43,965 bases of DNA from Lysobacterales bacterium (GCA_030065125.1 JASJDM010000068.1:1-43965), one strand, 5' to 3'; positions 17,701 through 26,020 are shown, counted from the first letter of the stretch. Made by a program: numbers and translations. The notes: generated by a model not told the origin, from the letters alone.

Positions 17701-18970
17701 ACGTCAGGGTCGTATCGTCCGGCCGGAACACTTTAACGGGTTTGGACTTGCCCTTGACCTGGATGGGATCCAGCACTTCCATACGAACTGCCTGGCTGGC
17801 GCCCCGGTGGGTGGTCTGGTCACACAGGATGCCGCCCGGACCGGCCTTCTTCATCAGCCGTGCCGCCAGGTTCACCGAATCCCCCATCACCGTGTACTCG
17901 TAGCGCATTTCGTTGCCCACGGGGCCGGCGAAGACCTGCCCGGTGGTGATACCAATGGCGGGTTCCATGCCCGATTTCTGGGCCAGGGCCCTGATCTCCA
18001 GGGACGCCTTCACGCCGCGCACGGCGTCGTCCTCATGGGCCAGCGGCGGCGCACCGAACAGGGCCATGATCAATGTGCCCTTGTCGTCCACCACGACCTT
18101 GTTCAGGCTGCCCTCGAAACGATACAGGGCGCGCTGGATATTGCGGATCAGCTGGTGGAAATCCTCCAGTGCCTGGTCGGTGCCGAATTCGTAGTCCTTC
18201 ATGCCGATGAACAGCACGGTCATGGGACGCAATACGCCCAGCCAGTCCCGGCTGCTGGTCTCCAGCCAGCCCAGCACCGCACCCGGCACGAAGCGCCGCA
18301 TGGTTTTCTCCACCTGGTCCATGGCGCTCATCATGGGTTGCATGACGGTCTGGACCTTTTTCGCCGCCAGTTCTTCCGGATAAATCCGGGCTTCCGCTTC
18401 CGGGCTCAGGATGACCTGGCCGGGCTCCGCGGCGCCCTCCGCCGCCGTCGCCTGGAGAATCGGATCACCGGCCACCACGTACTCCCAGCGTCCCAGCAGC
18501 CCGCCGATTTCCATGGCGATGACCTCACCGGCGCCGATGCCGATTTTCATGGTCAGGTTGACCGGCCCGGCGCTGGTTTCCAGGGCGCCGATATCGTCGA
18601 CCATGCCCTGCATGGTGTCCGCCGCCTGGTGGGCCCGGCGGATGGCTTCGGCCAGCGGCCGGGTCTCCGCCGGAAACACCACCATCAGGGCATCACCGCT
18701 GAACTTGACCACTTCGCCGGATTCGGCATCGATGGTCTGGATCATGGGGTTGAAGTAGGCGTTCAGCAGGCGGGTGAGCTCTTCCGGGCCCTCGCTGCCG
18801 GACTCGGCCAGGGACTCGGTCAGGGGGGTAAAGCCGGAAATATCGGCAAACAGGACTGCGGCATCCAACCGGTCGGAATCAACGTGTTCCTGCCATTCCG
18901 GATCGGCGATGAGTTTGCGGGCCAGGTGCGGCGGAACAAACGGCAGCAGACGTCGTAACATCTCTCCCAT
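14771..18970 (-). CDS. Soluble-adenylyl-cyclase-like protein: two cyclase domains, ATPase, TPR
   Basis: A 1399-residue cytoplasmic protein. Two class III nucleotide cyclase domains lie at about residues 36-200 and 248-420, followed by a P-loop ATPase (GGAGIGKT, 466-473) and a long C-terminal TPR region from about residue 950. This is the order found in mammalian soluble adenylyl cyclase. Domain 1 has the metal Asp residues D43 (FADISGFT) and D93 (FSGDALM) but lacks the Asn-Arg pair. Domain 2 lacks the first metal Asp (FIGMKDY) but keeps K291, T360, N367 and R371 (EYTVMGDSVNLAARL). Together they could build one complete active site making cAMP. The TPRs may sense a partner. GGAGGG lies upstream of the ATG. 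Flanked by arrays D and E. Confidence 0.85.
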   Translation of the reverse strand: MGEMLRRLLPFVPPHLARKLIADPEWQEHVDSDRLDAAVLFADISGFTPLTESLAESGSEGPEELTRLLNAYFNPMIQTIDAESGEVVKFSGDALMVVFPAETRPLAEAIRRAHQAADTMQGMVDDIGALETSAGPVNLTMKIGIGAGEVIAMEIGGLLGRWEYVVAGDPILQATAAEGAAEPGQVILSPEAEARIYPEELAAKKVQTVMQPMMSAMDQVEKTMRRFVPGAVLGWLETSSRDWLGVLRPMTVLFIGMKDYEFGTDQALEDFHQLIRNIQRALYRFEGSLNKVVVDDKGTLIMALFGAPPLAHEDDAVRGVKASLEIRALAQKSGMEPAIGITTGQVFAGPVGNEMRYEYTVMGDSVNLAARLMKKAGPGGILCDQTTHRGASQAVRMEVLDPIQVKGKSKPVKVFRPDDTTLTSKIVSGSFRPPPMMAGRTAEARMIDQSIQGLRRGHCSVLLIEGGAGIGKTRLLKEAEMQAKIKGLQYFSGMGRATEEQVTLRAWRRIMEKFFELTSDLPDERGRQVLRTVEELAPGLLDQVSLLQDWLDLTPPEGTQELVLDQQQHEHSMIQLLKNLVIAWTYTRPLLLALDDAQWLDSLSWQLVLELCRAVQADDHPLMLLLSARPMDRGSAAADLLEEISAMDFCAVTQLQPLNRDDLELMIADRLGVLPEKVPRRLVLFIHSRSEGAPFVAEELLRLMQDQGMVEVWKDEKTNQNLCRVRGEFSTETETLPGAVRGMILSRIDRLTAAQQVTLKVAAVFGRRFSHNALVDVLGSEYEYDADTVREHLSNFHDMELIELESEEPDLVYRFQHQVTQEVAYDSMLFSQRRELHLAAARWFEQRFGDGVSFADTPVAELEPDTSRLTPYLSELARHHKASGNAEQELIYAVMAGRRALLLYQNDEAERYFRRVLEILPESDHAGRFRVLKDLESVHTLNARRKARKEALKELQQVAAATQDNGQKSEVAVLQAIYQFTYGRLGGAMKLAGSAIELARAAGDSALEGRARRWLGAAQQVSGHHQDARSELEQAMQLAQQGGDRAALADVTAQLARQAEKRGEFRICLDYCEKALELAREEGNLGNEAMILRRMASARLATGELDMSQQLAEKAEEIQRQIGDRRQEGVTLNLQGRIAVARGDYALGKAFFEKSLGLSQKIKDGKGQQRSLMLLGEACYHMGSYEKARICYEQALQDAAEMDLAYDLAEINTRMVLLEHAVGENEKARQFGLEAAKTLSKLNDPPLLAKNLTSLGHVFTELGEFDSAAAAYGNAIQIRQKLGQTNLLMETMAGSAQLDFKRGQFDSALDKVNEVIRGLGHQRWTSIEQPFRVYQTCFEVLENSEDPRATDIITKAHEELQQSAAAISDERLRDSFLHGVMEHRAVAYYYQGVQKLGST

Positions 18971-19038
18971 GTGGCTAGTGTTTCCCTCCGCCGGTTGACG
19001 ATCCCGAGACGTATTCTAACTTGGTTTTGGGTGGAACA

Positions 19039-19394
19039 TGCGCCGCGAGCTGGTGAACGATTGCTGCGCACGCTGCGCGTGCAAGTGAACGCAAGCTCCG
19101 CTTGCTGGTGAACGGACGCTTCGCGCCCTGGTGAACGCGCTGACGCGCTGGTGAACGGCTGCTGCGCAGCCTCGTGAATGTGCGCTACGCGCAATTGTTC
19201 AGTCTCGCTGGCAACGCCAGCGAAACGGCGATATCGCGAAGCGCGAACAACAATCGCGCGTCAGCGCACCTCCACCAGACCGCGAAAGCGGTCGTTCACG
19301 AGGCTGCGTCAGCAGCCGTTCACCAGGCCGAAGGCCGTTCACCAGCGCCCGCAGGGCGCGTTCACCCCGCTGCGCCAGCAGCGTTTGCTACGCT
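19039..19394. repeat. Hairpin-repeat array E, GGTGAACG subfamily
   Basis: The largest copy fills most of the 491-base gap between the cyclase-like gene and cysS. Here the linker is CTGGTGAACG instead of CTGGGGAACG in almost every unit. Forward inserts include CAAGC-TCC-GCTTG, GCTGC-TGC-GCAGC and TGCGC-TAC-GCGCA. After a degenerate centre (about 19195-19285) the units reverse (CGTTCACCAG) with inserts such as CGCCC-GCA-GGGCG. So the array is head-to-head, like array A. The last 67 bases before cysS hold its promoter and a GC stem but nothing I can name. Confidence 0.85.
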
Positions 19395-19461
19395 TGAGAT
19401 CCCGCCGGCGGCCTCCACATAAGAACACGGGCCGCCGCCCGATGAGTAGATTGGAAAACCG

Positions 19462-20829
19462 GTGAAACTCTACAACACCCTCACGCGCCAGAAAGAAGAA
19501 TTCGTACCGCTGGATCCGAACCAGGTCACCATGTACGTGTGCGGGCCCACCGTGTACAACTATGCCCATATCGGCAACGCGCGGCCGGTGGTGGTATTCG
19601 ACCTGCTGTTTAGGCTGCTGCGGCGGCGCTTTCCAAGCGTCATCTACGCCCGCAACATTACCGACGTTGACGACAAGATTATCGAGGCCTCCCAGCAGTC
19701 CGGCGAGCCTATCGACACCATTACCGAGCGCTACATCCAGGCCTACGATGAGGACACCGAGGCCCTGGGCGCGCTGCCGCCGGACCTCAAGCCCCGGGCC
19801 ACCGATCACATGCAGGCCATGATCGAGATGATCCAGGTGCTGATCGACAAGGGCAATGCGTACGAGGCCGACGGCCACGTGCTGTTTGACGTGACCGCGC
19901 ACCCGGATTACGGACAGCTGTCCCGTCGCACGCTGAAGGAGATGCTGGCGGGCGCCCGGATAGACGTTGCGCCCTACAAACGCAATGCCGGGGACTTTGT
20001 ACTCTGGAAACCCTCCGACGAAAACCAGCCGGGCTGGGACAGCCCCTGGGGCGTGGGGCGGCCGGGCTGGCACATTGAATGCTCCGCCATGGCGGCCGCC
20101 CACCTGGGCAAAACCATCGACATTCACGGCGGCGGCATCGACCTGGTGTTTCCCCACCATGAAAACGAGATGGCCCAGAGCCAGTGCGCCCACGGTCAGC
20201 CATTCGTGCGCTACTGGATGCACAACGGCTTTCTCACCATGGACAAGGACAAGATGTCCAAGTCCCTGGGCAATACTCTGACCATCCACGAACTCCGCGA
20301 ATCCATACCCGGTGAGCTGCTGCGGCTGGTGTTGATGTCGGCCCACTATCGCCAGCCGCTGGACTGGTCCGACCACACCGTGGCTCAGCAGAAAGAGCGC
20401 CTGGACCGGATGTACCGCAGCCTGCGCGACCTGGAAGACGTGGAAGCCATGGCCGACTCCGAGCCGGCACCCGAGCTCATGGCCGCCCTGGAAGATGACC
20501 TCAACACGCCCCAGGCCCTGTCGGTGCTGGCCAGCCTGATCAACCAGGCCAACGCGGCCAGCGATGACGCCGAGCGTGCCCGGCTGAAAGGCACCATCCT
20601 GGCCAGCGCGGAAATGCTGGGTCTGCTGCAAGCCGATCCGGAACAGTGGCTGCAGGGCGGCGCTCCGGAACTCGACACCGACGAGATTGACCAGCTCATC
20701 GAGCAGCGCAACCAGGCGCGAAAGGACAGGGACTTCGCCACGGCCGACCGGATCCGCGACCAGCTGGCAGCCATGGGAGTCATCATCGAAGACGGTGCCG
20801 GCGGCACGCGCTGGAGGTTTGACCGGTGA
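19462..20829 (+). CDS. cysS: Cysteinyl-tRNA synthetase
   Basis: A 455-residue class I synthetase that charges tRNA-Cys in the cytoplasm. It has the HIGN form of the HIGH motif (residues 36-39), the zinc-binding C27 in MYVCGPTVYNYAH, and KMSKS at about 264-268. The anticodon-binding helical domain ends normally with the typical GTRWRF tail. The start is GTG, with a purine-rich TTGGA upstream. Its TGA overlaps the GTG of sufE by one GTGA, so the two are translationally coupled. Confidence 0.97.
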   Translation: MKLYNTLTRQKEEFVPLDPNQVTMYVCGPTVYNYAHIGNARPVVVFDLLFRLLRRRFPSVIYARNITDVDDKIIEASQQSGEPIDTITERYIQAYDEDTEALGALPPDLKPRATDHMQAMIEMIQVLIDKGNAYEADGHVLFDVTAHPDYGQLSRRTLKEMLAGARIDVAPYKRNAGDFVLWKPSDENQPGWDSPWGVGRPGWHIECSAMAAAHLGKTIDIHGGGIDLVFPHHENEMAQSQCAHGQPFVRYWMHNGFLTMDKDKMSKSLGNTLTIHELRESIPGELLRLVLMSAHYRQPLDWSDHTVAQQKERLDRMYRSLRDLEDVEAMADSEPAPELMAALEDDLNTPQALSVLASLINQANAASDDAERARLKGTILASAEMLGLLQADPEQWLQGGAPELDTDEIDQLIEQRNQARKDRDFATADRIRDQLAAMGVIIEDGAGGTRWRFDR

Positions 20830-21257
20830 GTGAGCGTATCGACCAGCTGCAGGACGACATCGTCGACGAGTTCAGCTTTTTTGACGACTGGCTGGACCGC
20901 TACCAGTACATCATTGACCTTGGTCGAAAGCTGCCGGAGTTCCCGGAGCACCAGAAGACCGAAGACAACCGGCTGCACGGCTGCCAGTCACAGGTCTGGC
21001 TGCTGGCCAGCGGGGACGCCGAGCGGCTGGACTTCCAGGCGGTCAGCGATTCGGCCATCGTCTGCGGGCTGATCGCCCTGGTGATGCGGGTGTACTCGGG
21101 TCACAGCGCCCGGGAAATCCTGAATCTCAACCCGTACTTTATCGAGAAGATCGGGCTCAACTCACACCTCTCGCCCACGCGCAGCAACGGGCTGCACGCC
21201 ATGCTGCAGGCCCTGCGGGGATATGCGGAAAGTGCTTTGGCCGGGGAACCCGGGTGA
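20826..21257 (+). CDS. sufE: SufE-like cysteine desulfuration protein
   Basis: A 143-residue protein that accepts sulfane sulfur from a cysteine desulfurase (SufS or CsdA) and passes it to a scaffold for iron-sulfur cluster assembly. The acceptor Cys is C53 in LHGCQSQVWL, the conserved family motif. LNLNPYFIEKIGLNSHLSPTR is also typical. It is coupled to cysS through a GTGA overlap, and no suf operon is in the window. CsdE is an equally possible name, since the two cannot be told apart here. Confidence 0.9.
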   Translation: MSERIDQLQDDIVDEFSFFDDWLDRYQYIIDLGRKLPEFPEHQKTEDNRLHGCQSQVWLLASGDAERLDFQAVSDSAIVCGLIALVMRVYSGHSAREILNLNPYFIEKIGLNSHLSPTRSNGLHAMLQALRGYAESALAGEPG

Positions 21258-21262
21258 TGGCT

Positions 21263-21287
21263 GGCCTGCCAACAGCTTTGGCAGGCC
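21263..21287. terminator. Bidirectional stem-loop between sufE and dksA
   Basis: GGCCTGCCAA (21263-21272) pairs perfectly with TTGGCAGGCC (21278-21287) around CAGCT. It fills the 39-base gap between two convergent genes. There is no long T-tract on either side, but position and strength fit a shared terminator. Confidence 0.7.
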
Positions 21288-21296
21288 CTGATCAGA

Positions 21297-21749
21297 CTAT
21301 TTGCTGAGCTGCTTCTGACGCAATTCCCAGCGCTCCTGGGCATCCAGGCTGAGCGTCGCGATGGGCCGGGCTTCCAACCGCTTCAGGCCGATTTCCTCGT
21401 CGGTTTCTTCACAGTAGCCGTACTCACCTTCGTCGATGCGCTTGATGGCCTGCTCGATCTTGTTGATCAGCTTGCGGTAGCGATCACGGGTGCGCAGCTC
21501 CAGGCTGTTCTCGGTTTCCCGGGTGGCACGCTCGGCCTCGTCACCCACGTCCCGCACCTCCGACTTCAGGTGATCGATAGTCTGTTGGGATTCGTCGATG
21601 AGATCCTCGCGCCACATCAGCAGCTTTTGACGGAAGTACTCCAGCTGCTTGTCATTCATGTATTTTTCGTTCTTTTTGGGCTTGTAACCCTTGGGCAGCT
21701 TGACTTTGGGTACGTAGCCTTCCGGTAACCGGCCAGATACTTCGTTCAT
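21297..21749 (-). CDS. dksA: DksA-type RNA polymerase regulator, cysteine-poor
   Basis: A 150-residue transcription factor that binds the RNA polymerase secondary channel and works with ppGpp. The coiled-coil tip keeps the functional D-x-x-D-x-A (RDVGDEAERA). In the C-terminal globular domain E. coli DksA has four zinc cysteines; here only the first remains (GYCEETDEEIGLKRLEARPIATLSLDAQ), the others being T, S and A. It therefore should fold without zinc, as described for some alpha- and gammaproteobacterial DksA proteins, and could work under zinc limitation or oxidative stress. No second DksA is in the window, so whether it is the main copy is unknown. Confidence 0.9.
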   Translation of the reverse strand: MNEVSGRLPEGYVPKVKLPKGYKPKKNEKYMNDKQLEYFRQKLLMWREDLIDESQQTIDHLKSEVRDVGDEAERATRETENSLELRTRDRYRKLINKIEQAIKRIDEGEYGYCEETDEEIGLKRLEARPIATLSLDAQERWELRQKQLSK

Positions 21750-22096
21750 ATTAGTGTGGTCAAGTCCTTGAAAAATATCCGTTTTTAACGAGGCATTGAA
21801 AGCGGAACCCGCGCCTTACGGCGGTCCCGGATCAACCAAGGGGCGATGTTATATCGCAAAACGGGTCGCGCCTCAATATTCAATGGTTGGGCTGAATGCA
21901 GGCGGATCTGTACCCGCCGGCAACACGCAACCGCTGTTTGGACAGTAAATAGGCACAGGGTTCCGCAACCTGGACTGGATTCGGCGGGGAGATCTCGGTA
22001 CAAGCAAACGGCCCCAGTTCCCCGAAAAAGGGGTCAAGGTATCCGCTCGTCCTGCCGATAGTCAGAAAAGGAGTCGACGATTACTTCAGGGCGGTG
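21750..22096. other. Divergent promoter region, dksA and PAS sensor
   Basis: About 350 bases separate the two divergent starts. The dksA leader is AT-rich near 21760-21790. An AGG lies 7 bases before the PAS gene ATG. A small CCCC-GAAAAA-GGGG stem is near 22018. I find no coding region, RNA gene or clear operator. Confidence 0.4.
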
Positions 22097-23851
22097 ATGA
22101 GCAGCGACACCGGAAAATACACCAATACCCAGATACGGGAGCGGAACACGGCGGCGGGCACCCCGGCCTGCGGCCAGGCTCACCCGTTCGTGCTGCAGGC
22201 GGCGCGGACGGCCAACCACGCCGACACCCTGGAGAAACTCTTCAGCGATATGGCCGGCAGCGCCTGTGATTTCATTGGCGCCTCCGGCGCCCGCTTATGT
22301 CGCTGGCTCGACGGCGCGGCCGTGTCAGAAACTCTGTACCGCAGTCCCGAATCTGACGAAAAACTGCTGCTGGTCATGCAGGCGTCCGGCCATCCAGACC
22401 ATCCTCAACGTCTGCTGAACAAGGCCAGCTCACAGTTTCAGCAGCACGCCTGCCTGATCGCCGTGTCGCCCGACTCACACCTGGGCAGGATGGGTATCGA
22501 ATGTTCCCTGTGGTGTCTGCTGGACGACGGCGGGGATCTGAGCGCGGGAATCGAGTTTTTCCTGCCGCGCTACCCGGAACACAGCGAGCAGGTTCTGGAC
22601 CGCCTGGAGGAAATGGCCGAGGAGTGCCGGCCTGTACTGCGGCGTGATCGCAGCACTGCCAGTCTGGACCGGGCATCGGAACGGGAAAAAGCCACCTGGG
22701 ACGCATCAGCGGATGCCATTCTGGTACTGGATCGCCAGGGCGGAGTAATCGACAGCAATCACGCAGTTACCGCCCTGTTTGGCCTGCCGCCCGACCAGTT
22801 GGTCGGTATCAACCTGACCCAGCTGCTAGTGGGAGAATCTTCCATGCCGGGCCGGGGCTCACCGCTGGCGGTAACCGACGGCAAACCGGGCCGCACCCTG
22901 CAGGTCACCGCCACACGATCGGACGGCTCCCGCTTTCCAGCAGCCCTGCGAATCAGTCCCTGTGGCGCGCCGGAACCTGATGAATATGTCTGCTGGATCC
23001 GCGACCTGTCCACGCCCAGCGGGCATGATCTCCGCTTTCAGGCGCTGTGCCAGGAGTCTCCGGACGCGGTCTGGGTGGTGGATGGCGCCGACGGCCAGGT
23101 ACTGGAAGCCAACCCCGCCTTCGAAAAGGTTTTTGGCAGCTCGACCCTGCCGACGCACCTGGAATCCGCCGACTGGGTCGGCCGCATTGGCCTGGACTTC
23201 CGCGCTTTGGTCATAGAAAGGCGGCGAGCGGCCCTGCGCACCGGCCAGGGCTATCGGATCGATTACGCGTTTTCAGCGGGACCCGGCGACGTTCGCTGGC
23301 TTGGGGAACGCATGGTGCCCGTGGCCGACAGCGGCAATGAACCGTCTCAGCACTGGGTTGTGGTGACCACCGACCGCACTGGGGAACACGTCCGGCAACG
23401 GGAGCTAAAGAGCAGCCGCCTGGTTCTGGAGCAGCTGTCCTCACACCTGGACGAAGTGCTGTGGCTGGTCGACCCGGAGTCCGAGGAGACGCTGTTCTGC
23501 AGTCAGTCGCTGGAACGCGTATGGGGTGTGTACGCTGGTGCGGAGATTCAGTTTCCGGGCTGCTGGCGTTCACTGGTGGACGACGCCGGCTGGCAAGGAC
23601 TGCAGCGTCAGTGGCAGGAAGCCGGGCGCGGCCAGGGTTCCCGCCGGCAATACCCGGTGATCCATCCATCAGACGGGCACCGTGGACTGCTGGAATTGGC
23701 CATGTTTCCAGTGACCGACGAATCCGGCCGGGTCAGCCTGGTTGCCGGAATTGCCGCCGCAGCGGAAGGCTTTTGCCGGCATACCCCAATATTGGACTCC
23801 GATGCTCAGGAAAACCCAACGGTAGCGGCTGATGCAGGCTTTGAACGCTGA
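22097..23851 (+). CDS. Multi-PAS sensor protein without an output domain
   Basis: A 584-residue cytoplasmic protein. The first 190 residues resemble a GAF-like sensor. Three PAS domains then follow: about 200-310 (TWDASADAILVLDRQGGVIDSNHAVTALFG), 312-440 (CQESPDAVWVVDGADG) and 445-560 (LDEVLWLVDPESEETLF). No kinase, GGDEF, EAL, HTH or cyclase domain follows; the chain ends in a low-complexity tail. It may act by protein contact, for instance with the adjacent HDOD protein 99 bases downstream. The ATG at 22097 is preferred over a GTG three bases earlier because of its AGG spacing. Confidence 0.75.
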   Translation: MSSDTGKYTNTQIRERNTAAGTPACGQAHPFVLQAARTANHADTLEKLFSDMAGSACDFIGASGARLCRWLDGAAVSETLYRSPESDEKLLLVMQASGHPDHPQRLLNKASSQFQQHACLIAVSPDSHLGRMGIECSLWCLLDDGGDLSAGIEFFLPRYPEHSEQVLDRLEEMAEECRPVLRRDRSTASLDRASEREKATWDASADAILVLDRQGGVIDSNHAVTALFGLPPDQLVGINLTQLLVGESSMPGRGSPLAVTDGKPGRTLQVTATRSDGSRFPAALRISPCGAPEPDEYVCWIRDLSTPSGHDLRFQALCQESPDAVWVVDGADGQVLEANPAFEKVFGSSTLPTHLESADWVGRIGLDFRALVIERRRAALRTGQGYRIDYAFSAGPGDVRWLGERMVPVADSGNEPSQHWVVVTTDRTGEHVRQRELKSSRLVLEQLSSHLDEVLWLVDPESEETLFCSQSLERVWGVYAGAEIQFPGCWRSLVDDAGWQGLQRQWQEAGRGQGSRRQYPVIHPSDGHRGLLELAMFPVTDESGRVSLVAGIAAAAEGFCRHTPILDSDAQENPTVAADAGFER

Positions 23852-23950
23852 ACAACGCCCCGGGTTCGTTGACGCCGCCGCCCGGGACGTTCAGACTGAA
23901 TTCACAACAATAAGAATCCTCCAGAGTTGGACCCTGTCGGCGGATATCCG

Positions 23951-24895
23951 ATGAGTGTCCCGGCCAGCCTAACCAAACCGCAAGGGAGCGCAGCCGCCGC
24001 CGTGAATGACGACGGGATCAGGAACCTCGCAGCGATGACGCATCTGATCGATGATCTGCCAATGCTGCCCCAGGTACTGGTACGCATCATTCAGCTGGAT
24101 CCGGAATCCGACCGGTACTTCGACGAGGTGGAACAGCTGGCCACCGAAGACCCCGCCCTGGCCGTCCGTGTTATCGCCCTGGCCAATTCCGCCGCGTCAT
24201 CACCCGCTGAGCCCATCACGTCCATCGCTACCGCCATGACCCGCATGGGAACATCAACGGTCAGCCAGATGCTGGCCTGCCTGGCGGTGCAGAAAGTCTT
24301 TATGCCCACCGAGCCGAATCAGATCAATATGTGGGTCCATTCGGTCTGCACCGCTCTGGTCGGGCGGACCTTAGCCAGATTGATCACGCAACTGGGTGTG
24401 GAATCGGGGACGGCCTATCTGACGGGATTGCTGCATGACGTAGGCCGTTTCGTGATGTTTGAACACGCCTCACCGCAGCTCATGGCCGTTGACGAGTCCA
24501 ATTGGAATACGCCGGAGCAGCTCATCGCAGCGGACCTGGCCGTGTTCAAATACACGCATAGTGAACTGGGCTACCTGGCTTGCCAGCGGTGGGGGCTGCC
24601 GGACCTGCTGGCCAACGTCATCCGCGCTCACCACAACCCGATACCCAGCTCGATCACGCCGGGTTCCTCCGACGCGCTGAATTTTGTCGTGCAGTGGGCC
24701 GACCATTTGAGCATTCATGTCATTGACGTTCCCGAAGAGGACCTGGAGGATCGTGACCTGGCTGAACTGGTCACCGAGTGCTGTCCGGTCCAGGGCTGCC
24801 CGGAAGCCTGGGTGCCCCGCATCACCAAGCACATCAACCGAATGCGGGACGAAAGCAGCGCGCTGCTGCAAAGCCTCGGATTTGCAGCCCACTGA
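23951..24895 (+). CDS. HDOD domain signalling protein
   Basis: A 314-residue protein dominated by an HDOD domain (about 30-235), an HD-related fold used in signalling without proven catalysis. Motifs include DDLPMLPQVLVRIIQL, the helix with AVRVIALANSA, and GLLHDVGRFVMF, in which the HD pair is present. Such proteins act in motility, biofilm or c-di-GMP-linked circuits. It follows the PAS sensor on the same strand and may form a pair with it. A TTG in the same frame at 23927 is an alternative start. Confidence 0.85.
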   Translation: MSVPASLTKPQGSAAAAVNDDGIRNLAAMTHLIDDLPMLPQVLVRIIQLDPESDRYFDEVEQLATEDPALAVRVIALANSAASSPAEPITSIATAMTRMGTSTVSQMLACLAVQKVFMPTEPNQINMWVHSVCTALVGRTLARLITQLGVESGTAYLTGLLHDVGRFVMFEHASPQLMAVDESNWNTPEQLIAADLAVFKYTHSELGYLACQRWGLPDLLANVIRAHHNPIPSSITPGSSDALNFVVQWADHLSIHVIDVPEEDLEDRDLAELVTECCPVQGCPEAWVPRITKHINRMRDESSALLQSLGFAAH

Positions 24896-24925
24896 ACCCT
24901 CAGGGCCGACCCGCGCCAAAGCGCC

Positions 24926-26008
24926 TTATGGCTTGATCGCCTGATACAGGAAAGGGAGGCTGACGTCCATTCGGTGATCGATTCCTGAATGGGTACCGTC
25001 GAACTCCTGGTAGGTGTGGTCAACACCGGACCGCCGCAGCTCCCGGGAGAGGATTCGCGTTCCATACTGGATCCAGTACTGATCGCGCCAGCCGCAGTCG
25101 ATGAATATGCCCTTCATCTGGAGCAGGTTTTCCCGATACTTGCCGACCATGAAAATCGGGTCGTGGGACAGCCAGCGCTTCCAACGCGCAGTGATGAATT
25201 CACCAGTCTCCAGGTCCAGTGGCAGCTTGAAACCGTTGGGTGCCGATGGCGACGGGTCATAGCTCGCCGCCATGGCGATCATCATCAGCGTCATAACCTC
25301 CGCGGAGCCGGGGTTTCGCACGGATCTGAAATGCTTGAGAAAGCGCTTCACGCGGCCATCGTCGTGACCCGGCGGTAAGTCGTCGAGCTTTTGCGGACGC
25401 CGATAACTGCCGGCCTTCAGGGCGGGAGATCGGTATTTCGACAGTTCAGTCAGCGCCTCAGGCCAGCCGCAGCGATAGACAAAATCAAAGTAGGCGTCAC
25501 CGGAGTGGTTCGCCACGGCGCCCCAATAGCGGGGATACTTCATGGCGTGCACGATGGCGGCGTATCCGCCGGATGATTTGCCAAAGCAAGCCCGGTGTTC
25601 CCGTGCGGCAAGGGTTCTGAATTCGCCGTCAATAAACGGAATCAGCTCCCTGGTCAGGTAATCGGCATAGCGGCCGATGGCGCTTGAATTGATGTACTGG
25701 TTGCCGCCAAGTGAAGTGAAACAGTCGGGGAACACAATGATGGCAGGGCCCATCTTGCGCCGGGCAATCAGTCTCGCGGCCTGCTGCGGCACGCTCTCGT
25801 CAAAACTGCGCCAGTTGACGTGAGACCAGCCCGAGCCGGTATAGCCCACCAGGTCAAACATCACCGGGAATCGGCGACCCGCCGGAGTCGAGTCATATTG
25901 CGGAGGAAGCCACACAGGAAAACGGCGCACCGCCGGGTCCCCCAGCGGATTATCCGCCAGTAATCTCGAGTGGTGCTCCACCACGACGATGCGTCCATCC
26001 TTTGTCAT
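24926..26008 (-). CDS. Esterase-D/Fes-like alpha/beta hydrolase
   Basis: A 360-residue alpha/beta hydrolase of the putative-esterase family (enterochelin esterase and S-formylglutathione hydrolase type). The nucleophile is S145 in GKSSGG; the His is in GTHSGIDHRM near the end. FPVWLPPQYDS and FPVMFDLVGYTGSGW resemble the family start and oxyanion region. No signal peptide is seen, so it should be cytoplasmic. It starts 12 bases after the serine hydrolase stop and should be its operon partner, transcribed left from the operator region at 27464-27503. It may remove an ester or amide side group from the island's substrate; that is inference. Confidence 0.8.
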   Translation of the reverse strand: MTKDGRIVVVEHHSRLLADNPLGDPAVRRFPVWLPPQYDSTPAGRRFPVMFDLVGYTGSGWSHVNWRSFDESVPQQAARLIARRKMGPAIIVFPDCFTSLGGNQYINSSAIGRYADYLTRELIPFIDGEFRTLAAREHRACFGKSSGGYAAIVHAMKYPRYWGAVANHSGDAYFDFVYRCGWPEALTELSKYRSPALKAGSYRRPQKLDDLPPGHDDGRVKRFLKHFRSVRNPGSAEVMTLMMIAMAASYDPSPSAPNGFKLPLDLETGEFITARWKRWLSHDPIFMVGKYRENLLQMKGIFIDCGWRDQYWIQYGTRILSRELRRSGVDHTYQEFDGTHSGIDHRMDVSLPFLYQAIKP

Positions 26009-26020
26009 TTTCCAGTTCCC

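Noticed and set aside
17597..18958. 453-residue plus-strand reading frame
   Set aside because: Same reason; rich in His, Gln and Gly as expected for an antisense frame of the cyclase domains.
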